From Taeniopygia guttata (taxonomy: Eukaryota > Chordata > Aves > Passeriformes > Estrildidae): a stretch of DNA of 64,000 nt. Position numbers and translations under genes: made by a program. Where the stretch lies: assembly GCF_048771995.1 (NCBI RefSeq), contig NC_133063.1:67780014-67844013 (forward strand), given 5' to 3'. This document shows, piece after piece, positions 28,401 through 38,300 of the stretch. The notes below the pieces were generated by a model. That model saw only the letters and a program-made list of their open reading frames with translations, made no database searches and was not told the DNA's origin. How positions within the stretch are numbered: position 1 is the stretch's first letter; every line of letters starts with the position of its first letter.

Positions 28401-31400
28401 AATATCTGAACTATTTGAATTAATCATAATTTTTGCTGACCAAAGCTTACTGTTCTATATGTCTGTTCTTACATTATATACAGATTACTCTAATACCTGC
28501 TCTTTTTGTCTGCTTCCATATAACATTTTAATGTGAAGCAGTACCAGGACACCTGTACTCCCATTTAGCCTTGCTACAGCTACCATTACATTAGTATTCT
28601 TCCCAGACCAAGCCCTAACTCAGTTGTTAACACAACTGAGGTAAAAGACATCTGTTCTTGGTCCTCTCCTTTCAAGTAACACAGAGCAGTGACCAATTTC
28701 TCCAATGTTTTTACAGCAATCCAAATGCCTATTTGGATTAAAAGTAACATTCCTGAGTGAAGAGATATATCTAGAAGAAACCAAGAACTTAGCAAACTGG
28801 AATTCTTGTCACTCCTATTGCTGTGTCTATAAGAAACTGAATTCTTGCAAAAATCAGTAATTCCTTGTGCCCATTCAAAAGATAGTAATAATGAAATACA
28901 TCCTCATTCAATCTAAGAATTACAGCTATTGTTAAAATTAATTAATCCATGTGAACACTACTGCAATAGCTGTTCTAATGCTGCAATTTTAAACCATGTA
29001 ACAAATCTAGTAACTTACCTGCAATCCATGCTTTGCATCAACAACAGACACAATACCTAAAACATTAAAATGGAATAGAAATGTGCTGAAAGCAGCTGAC
29101 AGTTTAACAACTTGAAAACCTCCTGTAGAAAGGTAACAATATCAGCACATTTACAACTAGTTATAATGAACTGGAAGCACTGAAAGTATGTGAACATTAA
29201 ACTTGTTACCTAAGTATTTTTTATTCATTGTCATATCTGTGGTAGTAAAATGTCTACAGAACCAGGGGAGAGAAATTCTCACAAAGTAGACGCCTCATCT
29301 TCCACAAGAGGAAATTGGCTGAGGTATGCTTTAACAGAATATTGAAAAAAATTAAGGGACGGACTGATGTATGCAGCCATTCTGATAGTAAATGACCAGG
29401 AATTTGCAAGTCTCTGTCAGGAACTTTGGAAGCTCCTTCTTATTGAACTCAATGTTTCCTTCCTTGGTTAGATGGATATTTCACAGACTGCCCAAAATGT
29501 TAGTAGGGCATTTTTTTAAGCCAAAAAGTAAACTTTTTTCCCTACATTAAAAAATTGCTCTTTAACTACATATAGTTATGACTTATCTTTCAGTAATCTC
29601 ATGTTATTATTAGAATACAGGAAATATTAAAGCCAACAAGTACAATAGGCAAATAAAGCAAAAAACAAAGGGCAGAAACATCCAGGTGTTGACAAGTTAT
29701 GAATTCAGAAAAATAGGAAACCCTTTAGGAAACACTGTAGTTAAGGAAAAGGGTGGGAGAAGGAAGAAAGAGAAAAAAAAGTATGCTGTAATATTATTCC
29801 TAAATGAGGTTTTGTAATATATAGCTAATGGGATTTTCCCCGTACATCACTATCAAGAGCTGTCCATATCTGATCCCTTAGAAAAGCATTACACAACCTT
29901 TTCTGGATTTAGCAAGATTGAGTACCTTGCCAAGTAAATAAACAAGCATCAGAATGTGCAGGGATGCCTCTGTGATCAAGTTCATACATTTCAAACATTT
30001 TCTGAAACCTTGCCTTAAAACACCAATAATACATTACTCTAAATCCAGACATGAAATGCCAATACACAGAAAAATAAGCTTTCACTTCTTACCATCGAGA
30101 TAGATGTCACTTCCCAGCTCAGAATCAACCCAAAACATGGAGGCCACAGCTCCTAAGAAATGTAGTATATATCAAGTTGCAAAATTGAGATTTTTCCAGT
30201 AAACTACCAACACTGAGGTATTTAATTAAAAATCTGTATTTGCTGTGCTAACAGTAAGATCAGTGATAAAAGTAATTCCAACACCTAAAACTGTCCACCT
30301 GAAGTGATATGAGGCAGTCCTTCAAACACCACTCTGTATCAGACCCAAATACCTGTCAGTTGTTCTAGTGCTTACTCAGGCAAGATATAGCAGGGATCAC
30401 AACATGAAATTGTTTTCTGGTATCTATTGATTTTTTTTCCAAAAAGCTTAATAGTTTTCCAATTTGACTCAGACAGAATTTGTGTGTAACAGAGACCAAA
30501 TCAATGTTCTGTCCTTTGAAGAAAATTACTTTATAATGACAACTATTTAGCTTTGAGCTGGAAAGTACCAGTCTCCTAAAGGGGAAACAATTGAATTTCT
30601 GATAAGAATTTCCTTCCCTCTCCATCTACAACAGATTTTTAATGTGGATGGTTTAGAGAAAACTGTTTTGGATAGCTATTCCTAAAATGAGCTCAAGTTT
30701 AGACACTCTTTTTATAATAAATACTACTAAAGAGCACAGAAGGATTTTGTAAAATCTATTATTGTTCTTTAAGAAAAATGTACTAGTCTGTTTCACAGTA
30801 TATTTCACAACTTCACAAAATATAAGGCCTATCACAACTAGAGTAACAATAAAACAGATGTTAAATATTTAGACTTTAAAAGGAGGAATGTAGAACATCA
30901 AAAGTGTACTGAAAACTACTACTTTCAGAGTCTGCTTCTCTTTGCTAAGCCCAGTGTCTTCTCTAAATGGAAATATATTTTAGCTGGATTTCTACTAAGC
31001 TTTCGATTCAATTTAGAGCAAGTTCAGCAAACAGAACCCAAACACAACCTCATATCTGCACTTTGAATCAATTCATTGGAGTCTCTACCACCACCAAAAC
31101 ATAGGTGCCTGACAATTCACCACTTTATATTACAATTGTCAATGTGAACTAACTGATGAGCAAATAAACACTTCATAAAAACAGAATAGTTATCACGGTT
31201 ATGAAAATTGTAATGTGAACTACCTGGATCTGCCAAACCAGTTGTTTCTAACAATATATAGTCAAATTTTCCTCTCCTTTGCATCAGGTTCTCAATTGCT
31301 TTCACACCATTGTCCCTGTAAGAAGAAACAATTAAACCTGAGAACAGAGAAAACAAGCTAAAGCATGTATTTAAACATATCTTCTGATGCAGAACACAGT

Positions 31401-34400
31401 GTCAGTATCATCAAAGCAAAAGTTCTGAGTCAGGACATTTGCAGACTTACAGTCTTCAATGAAAATTTAGTTATCTGCTGGTATATTATTAGGCAAATTT
31501 TAGTTTTCTGTTTCATTTTAGTCTGAAAATACCTTTTGCCTAATCCCACCAGGCGACTTAAAGATTTGTTTTCAAACACCAAACAACCTGTAAATGACAG
31601 TAAGGCTGTGTAGATATGTAACTATTTGGTATGGCAGCTGATATATACAGAAATAAGGGGTAAGTAGAAGTGAAGCATGCCCTGCCTTTCTACCTCATTT
31701 ACACCAAGAATATCATGCCATTTACTTAAATTAGAGCTGATGAAGTCAGCCTGGCACAGAAATGTATAGCATTTATAAGAAAACAATGTACATAAAACAT
31801 ATCAACATGGAAGAAAATTTTAAAACAATGTATACATAACTTTTATGCTTCTCTTAGGACAGTATCCCTTACACCCCAGAAAAACAGAATCCAGTAAGAT
31901 CCTCCATTTTCCACTTACTACCTATTATTATTTAAGGCAAAACATCAGTTCTCCCAAATTTTCAGGACAAACAGGCCATGACCCTTAGCACGAACAATTC
32001 AGCATCGAAACAAACAGGGTAAAAAAAAACATGCCAAAGGAACAAACACTCTCTTGCTCTTTACCAAGACCATCAGCTTACAGATTTGGATACTGTGTTG
32101 CATTAGGTCACAAAAGGTTTTCCATTCATCCTTTTTGATGAATACAATATTGAAGTAGTAACCAATGTACAAAGAAAGAAGGAGACTAAGTGTTTTGTGA
32201 GGAAATTGGGAAACCTGAGTCCCAGTTCCAGCCTACCTGAATATTCAGTTCTCTACATGGAAGTATATTATACTAACAATAGAGGGATAGATCCCTACTC
32301 TAAAATAGCCTCATTATGTATAAATTGGTATTTACATTTTCTGAAAGACACCAATTCCAAATCCAGCAAGGCAGCAACAGGAAATAAATTTCTACCTCCC
32401 AAATTCCAATTGGTTTAACTGACAAAAGAGGTCTCAATCAATTCTACCATCAGTTTCAGGAATCAAATTCTGGATGTCTTCTCCCTTACTCAATTCCCCA
32501 CAATATCCACTGTAAGAACTTGTACAATAGGCCTTACTCACTTTACTGAACAGCACAAGCAGCCATTTCTGAGCTCCAGCCATTCTTCGTAGAGCTCTCC
32601 CCCTTGACTGATTGCCAGAGATTTCTCCAAGGCACTTCCTGAAAACACAAGTAGTGCTATATTTTTAATCTACAATCTTGCATGACAATGCCTGTAAGAG
32701 AGAGATATGTGGATTACGTTCTTTTCTCCTGAGACCACGTTTCTGACATATTCTTTCAGAAATTTGTATTTTCTATTTTATGAGAAATTTAAAAGCCAAG
32801 ACAAAGCTCATTCCACAAAGATCAAGCCCCACTGGATGATGGTACATCATAAGTGCCACAAACTTTGCTAGAAGAAAGGGATGCCTGCCTATCAAATAAA
32901 GGCTCTACCTATTCATTTTATGTCAGGCTCTGTGACCAGAAAAGCTACACGCACCTTTATTGATGAAAACAAACCAACAAAAAGTGCCCACCAACACAGT
33001 ATAAACTGTAAACAATGTAAGCTTCTGACTGTGGTAGATCTGAAACTACAGCTAGAGCAATTAAAAATCCCGAAAGCAAAGAGTTCAAAGAACAATAGCC
33101 ATCAAGCACACATCTCCCCATTTTCTTGGTGATTTGCAAATGGCTGAAGGGAAACGAAATAAAAGAAAATATCAGCTACCAACATATTATTTTAATTTCC
33201 ATTTGCTTGGAACTGAGTGGGACAAATGGAGGTATTGCACTTTCCAATAGGGTGATGTATTTACTTACTTTACTCTGAGGGCCTACATTTATGTGCAAAA
33301 TAGATTAATGCATGTCACTATTTTATGAAAACCAGCAAAAATACTTTCTGCCCTTCTGCAGACTACGAGGTATGTTAATAATTTCAGTAATGGATTTAAA
33401 ATTACAGCAGTCTTGGTTTCCAGCAATCTTATGTACTTGTCATTTTGTGGCAAAAAGAAAGATCTCTGCACATTTACATACCTTCTCCGAATTCATTCAG
33501 AATAACTGCAATTCTTTTATTGTGCTGTTCTGTCAGTATGTAATTTAGAAGAGTTGTTTTTCCAGCTCCTAGGACACAGATCATATTTCTATTAAAATGT
33601 AAAAAAAACCCCACATAAAGTTTCAAATAAAAACTAAATACTGTTATGCATGCACATGCACACTTCAAGCAATTCTCTTCTAAATAAAAGTTTTCTTTCT
33701 AATATCCTACATACTATTCTAATGATGTAGAAATTAATTTGTAGATATATTTCAACCCATTGACCTACCAGGACAGTTCTCAGTCTTAAATAACTCACAG
33801 ATTTTCCATTCATTAAGTGTCAGTACTTGATAAACCTACAAGTTCCCTACTAGATGGGCAGTTTTTTCCTACAAAACTAATTTTTATGCTTCTCTTAACA
33901 AAAGGCACACTTAATTTTCTTCCTCTTACTGCCTTTTCTGACCAGTTCTGCCATCAGTAACCATGAATGTGTTACTAACTGCCTTTAAACGGGGCATTGT
34001 TAAAAAACGTGTTCACAACCCCTGCTACACCACCTTACGAGCAGTTTCATCCCATGCACAAGATCACAGAATTGCCAAGGCTAGAAGGGATCTCTGGAGA
34101 TCTAATCCAAAGCAGGTGACCACTACAACTTGGGAGCATTCCTAACTTGTCCTTAAAAGGTTTTTCTCTGCAACAGTGTGATGCAGTACAAAGTTACAGC
34201 TTTTAGAATAGTGATGCCAATCCTAAATATAACCAGATCCTTACAGTTCATAACTGTGTGTAGCACACAGTAACTCTGCTGGTCGAGGAGTAAGGGAAAA
34301 ACGCCGAACCTCACGTTTTTCAGACTGCAACGCAGTGTGCATTTACCTGGGCCAAATACGCTGCACTATTCTGACGCTAAGCGACCAAGAGCCGCTTGTT

Positions 34401-34693
34401 AATCGCGACCTGAACGAAACGGCCTCTGAAAGCAGAGTGGCGAAAGCAGCAGCGGGTGCTTCCACCGCTGCTCAAGCGGCCCCTCAAGCCCACTTGGAGC
34501 GGCCGGAGGGCCCCGCCCGGCAGCCCCGGCCCCGCCGCCGCCCGGGCCTTCCCCGTCCGCACGCAGCCCCTACCGCCCGCTCCTCACCCAAGTACCCCGT
34601 GATGATCGTCACGGGGATCTTCCTGACGGGGCCGGCATCGCTCTGCTCCGCGCCGCCTATCGGGACCAGCTCAGGGCAGGGCTCGTCCTCCAT
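13382..34693 (-). CDS. ZNG1: ZNG1 (CBWD), zinc-transfer GTPase; complete 15-exon coding region
   Basis: This is a COG0523/CobW-family G3E GTPase that hands zinc to methionine aminopeptidase 1 in a GTP-dependent way. I traced 15 coding exons with GT-AG introns and consistent phases (106, 87, 97, 92, 60, 38, 47, 87, 45, 57, 52, 69, 66, 130 and 74 nt), 1107 nt in all, or 368 residues plus TGA. Visible parts: CPELVP at residues 6-11 (METAP1 docking motif), P-loop TGYLGAGKTT at 32-41, GCLCC zinc motif at 90-94, ETTGLADP at 120-127, NKTD at 187-190, and a CobW C-terminal domain from about residue 257. It is shorter than the human protein (395 residues), with a shorter acidic N-terminus and a C-terminus ending [13 protein letters not shown]...GNS about 11 residues early. 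PGM5 follows in the same direction; DOCK8 is divergent. No frameshift or stop was seen, so it looks functional. Confidence 0.96.
14089..14218 (-). CDS. ZNG1: ZNG1 exon 14
   Basis: 130 nt, the largest exon; acceptor GATAAG and donor GTAAGA. It encodes [20 protein letters not shown] through KRTNRLVLI (residues 302-344), the core of the CobW C-terminal domain. Confidence 0.96.
16013..16078 (-). CDS. ZNG1: ZNG1 exon 13
   Basis: 66 nt, phase 0 at both ends, acceptor CATAG and donor GTTAGT. It encodes [20 protein letters not shown] plus LK (residues 280-301). Intron 12 between exons 12 and 13 is only 101 bases, the shortest in the gene. Confidence 0.94.
16180..16248 (-). CDS. ZNG1: ZNG1 exon 12
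   Basis: 69 nt, phase 0 at both ends, acceptor TTTGCAG and donor GTAAGT. It encodes [20 protein letters not shown] plus FIQ (residues 257-279), the first strand and helix of the CobW C-terminal domain. Confidence 0.95.
16249..18120 (-). other. ZNG1 intron 11
   Basis: Intron of 1872 bases. It holds a poly-A run near 16,768-16,785. A GC-richer patch at 17,660-17,880 is open on both strands and may be an old repeat, but I cannot name it. No exon-like segment of another gene is seen. Confidence 0.6.
18121..18172 (-). CDS. ZNG1: ZNG1 exon 11
   Basis: 52 nt, acceptor TTTTCAG and donor GTAATT. It encodes [17 protein letters not shown] (residues 240-256), the linker between the GTPase domain and the CobW C-terminal domain; less conserved than its neighbours. 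Confidence 0.92.
18173..20828 (-). other. ZNG1 intron 10
   Basis: Intron of 2656 bases, AT-rich, with nothing recognisable beyond the splice sites. Confidence 0.6.
20829..20885 (-). CDS. ZNG1: ZNG1 exon 10
   Basis: 57 nt, acceptor CTTTAG and donor GTATGG. It encodes [18 protein letters not shown] (residues 221-238), closely matching the mammalian protein. Confidence 0.94.
22557..23205 (+). mobile_element. CR1 retroposon, 3' part, in ZNG1 intron 9 (antisense to ZNG1)
   Basis: About 650 bases read on the plus strand as the end of the CR1 second open frame and its 3' UTR: 'ctggagttctgtgcccagtt', 'agggcaacaaagatg', 'gagctgggcctgttcag', 'ctggacaccatcctg' and finally a 'gcattctgtgatatg' tail. The reverse-transcriptase C-terminal frame is interrupted. 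The 5' end is truncated, as is usual for CR1. Its 3' end lies 185 bases from exon 9. A poly-T run at about 22,399-22,419 precedes it. Confidence 0.9.
23390..23434 (-). CDS. ZNG1: ZNG1 exon 9
   Basis: 45 nt, acceptor TTTTAG and donor GTATTA. It encodes [14 protein letters not shown] (residues 206-219) with a split arginine on each side. Conserved with the mammalian sequence around SING and ILETQRS. Confidence 0.92.
23552..23590. repeat. 16-bp inverted repeat / hairpin in ZNG1 intron 8
   Basis: Left arm 23,552-23,567 (GTTAAATAACTATCAG) and right arm 23,575-23,590 (CTGATAGTTATTTAGC) are reverse complements except for one position, separated by a 7-base loop. It lies about 120 bases upstream of the exon 9 acceptor in the ZNG1 transcript, where it could fold as a stem-loop. 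Function is unknown. Confidence 0.9.
24247..24333 (-). CDS. ZNG1: ZNG1 exon 8 (NKTD motif)
   Basis: 87 nt, acceptor ACATAG and donor GTATGA. It encodes residues 176-204, including [20 protein letters not shown] (187-190) is the guanine-specificity motif. Confidence 0.96.
25061..25107 (-). CDS. ZNG1: ZNG1 exon 7
   Basis: 47 nt, acceptor TGTTTAG and donor GTATGG. It encodes [15 protein letters not shown] (residues 161-175) plus two bases of an arginine codon. The large intron 6 (25,108-29,018) carries the ERV remnant. Confidence 0.93.
27496..28250 (+). mobile_element. Small ERV remnant with two LTR pieces, in ZNG1 intron 6
   Basis: Two direct-repeat segments start with TGTTATAGATGG, at 27,496 and 28,037. 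They share 'aatgca.tgg.tggct', a TTGTTTGGATGT block and a 'tttcccccttgtatggt' block. Directly before the second is a purine tract (AAAAGAAAAAGGGGGG, about 28,019-28,034), the usual position of a retroviral polypurine tract. The second copy contains AATAAA (28,209-28,214) and ends CTCACA at 28,250, so it reads as a complete 214-bp 3' LTR. The first copy loses similarity after about 27,653. The 360 bases between hold no gag, pol or env that I recognise. It is plus-oriented, antisense to ZNG1, and a non-coding relic. Confidence 0.75.
28037..28250 (+). repeat. 3' LTR of the intronic ERV remnant
   Basis: It begins TGTTATAG after the purine tract and ends in CA at 28,250, with an AATAAA poly(A) signal about 40 bases before the end. 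The flank after it (ATGAT) differs by one base from the flank before the 5' copy (AGGAT), compatible with a decayed 5-bp target duplication. Confidence 0.7.
29019..29056 (-). CDS. ZNG1: ZNG1 exon 6 (38-nt small exon)
   Basis: 38 nt, acceptor TTTTAG and donor GTAAGT. It encodes [12 protein letters not shown] (residues 149-160), the conserved 'VD.K' strand of the GTPase fold. It is too short to appear as an independent open frame. Confidence 0.93.
30093..30152 (-). CDS. ZNG1: ZNG1 exon 5
   Basis: 60 nt, acceptor TTCTTAG and donor GTAAGA. It encodes [19 protein letters not shown] (residues 129-147) with split glycines at both ends. Confidence 0.95.
31224..31315 (-). CDS. ZNG1: ZNG1 exon 4
   Basis: 92 nt, acceptor CTTACAG and donor GTAGTT, a slightly weak donor. 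It encodes residues 97-127, [12 protein letters not shown] through [10 protein letters not shown], including the switch-like ETTGLADP motif of G3E GTPases. Confidence 0.95.
32542..32638 (-). CDS. ZNG1: ZNG1 exon 3 (CxCC zinc motif)
   Basis: 97 nt, acceptor TTTTCAG and donor GTGAGT. It encodes residues 65-96, including [18 protein letters not shown]; the GCLCC motif binds the transferred metal in this family. The last codon is split and completed to lysine by exon 4. Confidence 0.95.
33482..33568 (-). CDS. ZNG1: ZNG1 exon 2 (P-loop)
   Basis: 87 nt, acceptor CTAG and donor GTATGT. It encodes residues 36-64, completing the Walker A motif (GAGKTT) and the ILNEFGE segment conserved in COG0523 proteins. 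Confidence 0.96.
34063..34112 (-). mobile_element. CR1 3'-tail fragment in ZNG1 intron 1
   Basis: ATCACAGAATTGCCAAGGCT followed by AGAAGGGATCTCTGGAGATC matches the reverse complement of the CR1 3' end. Only about 50 bases are recognisable, so the copy is old or short. Confidence 0.6.
34588..34693 (-). CDS. ZNG1: ZNG1 exon 1 (coding part)
   Basis: ATG at 34,693-34,691; donor GTGAGG begins at 34,587. It encodes residues 1-35 ([14 protein letters not shown]... to TIITGYL) plus one base. A GTG codon lies in frame upstream (34,714), but the ATG is the natural start: it begins the acidic segment just before CPELVP. Confidence 0.95.
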
Positions 34694-34790
34694 CAGCGCG
34701 GACGGGCCCCACACCGGCGCCCCCGCGCCGCGCTCACCGGAGCGACCTCACCGAGCGGCGTCACGCCCCGGGGCACCCCGCGCGGGGCTC

Positions 34791-34802
34791 TGCGCAGGCG
34801 CA
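34791..34802. promoter_or_regulatory. NRF1 site upstream of ZNG1
   Basis: TGCGCAGGCGCA is a near-perfect match to the palindromic NRF1 consensus (YGCGCAYGCGCR). It lies about 100 bases upstream of the ZNG1 ATG inside the CpG island, the usual place for this factor at housekeeping promoters. On the minus strand a CACAACTCCCGTCA stretch at about 34,834-34,847 is weakly ZNF143-like. Confidence 0.7.
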
Positions 34803-34867
34803 GCTGGGGGCGGGCGGGGCGCCCGCAGTGACGGGAGTTGTGGGTCGGGAGGCGGTGCTGCTGTGCT

Positions 34868-35325
34868 GTGCTGCAGGAGCTCCAGGGGGGAGACTCCGCA
34901 CACTCTCGGGGCAGGCTGTTCCGGTGCTCAGTCACTGCACAGTGAAAGTTCTTCCTCATGTTGAGGTGGAATTTGATCAGTTTCTGCCTGTTGCCTCTTG
35001 TCCTGTTGCCCGGCACTGCTGAGAGGAGTGCTTTCCTGGCTCCTCCCTTTTGGCACCCACTCCAGGAGCTCTTGTCCTGAGGAGCCCAGAACTGGACACG
35101 GCACTCCGGGGCTGAGTACAATGGCAGGATCACCTCCCTCCACCTGCTGGCAAGGCTCTATCCAATGTCCTTCAGGATACAATTGTCCTTCTTGGCCACC
35201 AGGACACGCTGCTGGCCCATGGACAGCTTGCTGTCCACCAGGACCCCCAGGTCCTTCTCTGCAGAGCTGCTCCCCAGCAGGTCAGCCCCAGGCCTGGTTG
35301 AGACACACAAGGAGCACTGAAGGAA
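34868..35325 (-). mobile_element. CR1 retroposon fragment abutting the ZNG1 promoter
   Basis: The minus strand reads the C-terminal part of the CR1 reverse-transcriptase frame (GSSSAEKDLGVLVDSKLSMG, then HLNMRKNF and TEHRNSLPRE), followed by CR1 sequence ending in the ZNG1 island. The 3' UTR and octamer tail are missing, so the copy is cut at both ends. It is in the same orientation as ZNG1 and directly upstream of its CpG island. Confidence 0.87.
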
Positions 35326-35343
35326 CACCAGTGTGAATAACAA

Positions 35344-38300
35344 ACACAGCGCAGGGTGCAGTCATCCATCTATAATCAAATAATCAGCAATATTGATGTT
35401 GGTTTTCTCTGCTCCCCATGAGGGACTGTAAGGAGGGACATACCATGTGTAAGACACAACTACAGTTAATTTTAACAGTGTTATGTGCTCCCCGGTTTTG
35501 TGGGCGAGAGGTTTAGCAAATAGGTAACACATTTCTCCATTCAGAAGATGTAAATGTAACAGCATTGGAGAGGCAAAAAGAGGGGATTGGCCTGATGCAT
35601 GCTTATACATGCACACATCCAAAACCCAGCTGGGGTTCTCTGCTCTCAAAATAAGGTTCAGCAGCAGTAGTTTGAGTGCTGTTATGGCAAAATATGCTAG
35701 GCTTCATCTTGTTTGTCCATCTTATATGGCTTATAATAAATGTACTTGGTATTTATTCTTGACTCTTCCTATACTTGTGTAGGTTAAAATATTTAATACT
35801 GATAATATTTGATATTCCACTCTAAATAGTTGGCATCTCCTTCAGTCATTCTATTTTTAACAAGCATGTGAAAGCCTGGCTTAAGAAATTATAAAATAAT
35901 TCATTTACTACATTGATTCAGCTTGCCCGATGGAGATACGGAGATACAAACATATTTATTCCAACAGAAATACCCACAGTATACACGCTGTTGATTTCTA
36001 CAATTTTAGCACCAATGCATTATAAAATGCATCTTTTTGCATTCTTGTTTCAGTGACTCAGGTCACCTTGTATGATGCATCCTATTTTAGAGGAAAAATC
36101 TGATCAGCTTTTCAAAGCTGTATCTGCTAGAACCCTGCCTGGTGGTAAATTATTTTGCTGTCCTGGAACAGCACAGCTTTACAAAATGATGTTATTAAGG
36201 CATTGATTTAAAAAATTAAAAGATTGTGTAAAAGAGGAGAAGGTAAGAAAGGCATTGGAAATGAGCAGTTTTGCATTGCAGTGCACACTAAAAAATGGGT
36301 GTAAGTTGTCTTTCAGAATGAGACCATTTGTAGTACCGAAATTTCAATTACATGTCAGTGAGACATCTGGTATTGGGAAAGAAAGGTGATTAAACCAGTG
36401 TCATGGTTCCTTAAGTGGATCTGCTCTTCATCAGCTCGCATAACACTGCTTATTATTTTTTTTCTTTTGATCAAAAGTACCTAAAACAAATGCTATGGTT
36501 TATGGGTTTTCTTTTGGTTTCTTTAAAATTTATATTCAAATACTAGAATTTTGCTATAAGTATTAGCTGTCCTTTCTTTTCTGCTGAACCATGTAATAAA
36601 GTCTACTTTGTAAAGACAATTGTAAAACCTGTGTGTTTTAGTGTGGAAGCAGCCAAACGAGCGTTGCAAACTTAAATCTGCGTGGCACAGTTGAAGCATT
36701 TTATTCTAAGATATTTGTAGACCAAACATACAACATCAGAAAGCAGTAAAGTGTCTCTGGGTACCAGGAAGTTGTGTTTAATTATTACTTTAGTTGGCTG
36801 CACTTGAAATAACTTACTCCCTTTCCTAATACTGAACAAGCCAAGCCATTTTAATGATGGACCACAGACTGGTTTTAATGATGGACTAAAGTGTTTAAGG
36901 CTTTAGCGGAGATATAGGGAAGAAGACTATAACAGGAAAATAAGGGAGATCATTGCAACTTGCTAATTCCTGACACAGTAGCAAGGGGAGCATGATCTGA
37001 GCAAAACAGCAGGAGAAGAAAATCATTGGTATTTGAGTATTATGTTGAATATGAGTCTTAAAGCACAATAGCCCTGTGAGAAGGAGGTTCCTGCATGTTC
37101 CTACTAGTCAGTATAGTACAATATAGTACAGCAGCTCAGAGAAAGGAATTGCAAATTTATACAATGATACCAGTTAATCTGCAAAACAATAAGGAAATGG
37201 ATATTAAGTTCAGTTCTGTGATCTCAGAATATAAGCTGGTATGCAGATGCAAAACTTCAGTCAGTATGATTTGCATATTCCCCAGGGTACATTTACTTCT
37301 TTCTTGTTTGTTACCTGTTAAACTATTCCTATATTAAGTTATTTTTATTTTCTTACCTGCACTTGCATTGACAGTTTTTCCTGACAACAAGATTTAATTT
37401 TTCTTTGAAGAATGCAGGTTAGTCATTTAAGAGGAGGATCTTACTTCAGCTAGTGCACCTGCTTTTTAACACTGCTACTTTATATGGCTTATGTTCTCAA
37501 TTTGCTTACAATCTGAAACTTAGTGAAACTAGGAACATTAGAAAAAAGTATGGTTTACAATCAGAATTTAAATATCAGAACTCATATAGCAAGTTGCCTC
37601 ATTGTAAGAAAATTATGTCAGTAAGGGAAAATTTTGTGAGTGTTGTTTCTGCTAGAGTTTTGTTCACTGCGAAGGTGAGCAAACATTTCTGTTTGAGAAA
37701 CTCAGATGGGAATTTGGCCAGTAGAATTTGTATTTCTCCAGAAGAATTTGCACAGACAAGTGGAAAAAGAGGACACGCTTTCAAATAGACTGGCTTTCTT
37801 CTTTTAGACTCAAATGTTTTTTAAAAAAATAAAAAAGGCTGCAGAGTGATCTTAGTTCCCTTTCTTCTGCTTCACCAACACAAAACTGAAACTTAAACCT
37901 AGGAGTAACTTTAAATTTATTTTTAAGGAGTTCAGTATTTTCTTGTCAATCTATTTAAAACATTAATAGAAATAATGGAGAATTACACTCATTTTTCTGA
38001 GGGTTAGTCTACTAAATTTCATGTAACATTTTTTGGTTAAAGCACTTTTGGCTAAATTCCTTAGATTTTGCTGTATACAGTTGAGATCTGTGACAGAAAA
38101 ACCACTGAACTTGATGGCAGCTTCCTTTAAGGAAGGATTGTCTAGCTGCACTGGCTACATTACACTCTTCTGATGTGGTAGCAAGGTGGAATATGAGCAA
38201 ATGTTAACAGGCATGATGTGTTCCTGGCAGGTTGCAAACTGAGATCATCACGGTTTTCCTCTTGGTGTGAACCTCTAGATGTTCTTACAGGGTAATCAAA

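Larger units (their letters stand above)
34430..34865 (-). promoter_or_regulatory. ZNG1: CpG island, ZNG1 promoter and exon 1
   Basis: A block rich in CG dinucleotides surrounds the ZNG1 start codon and extends about 170 bases upstream, where a CR1 copy begins. No TATA box is obvious. The layout fits a housekeeping CpG-island promoter. Confidence 0.8.

Noticed and set aside
34694-34714. In-frame GTG upstream as an alternative ZNG1 start
   Set aside because: Vertebrate genes rarely start at GTG, and the ATG at 34,693 begins directly before the conserved acidic CPELVP segment.
34335-34964. 209-codon plus frame across the ZNG1 promoter
   Set aside because: It is the opposite strand of ZNG1 exon 1 and its CpG island; no domain or splice evidence.
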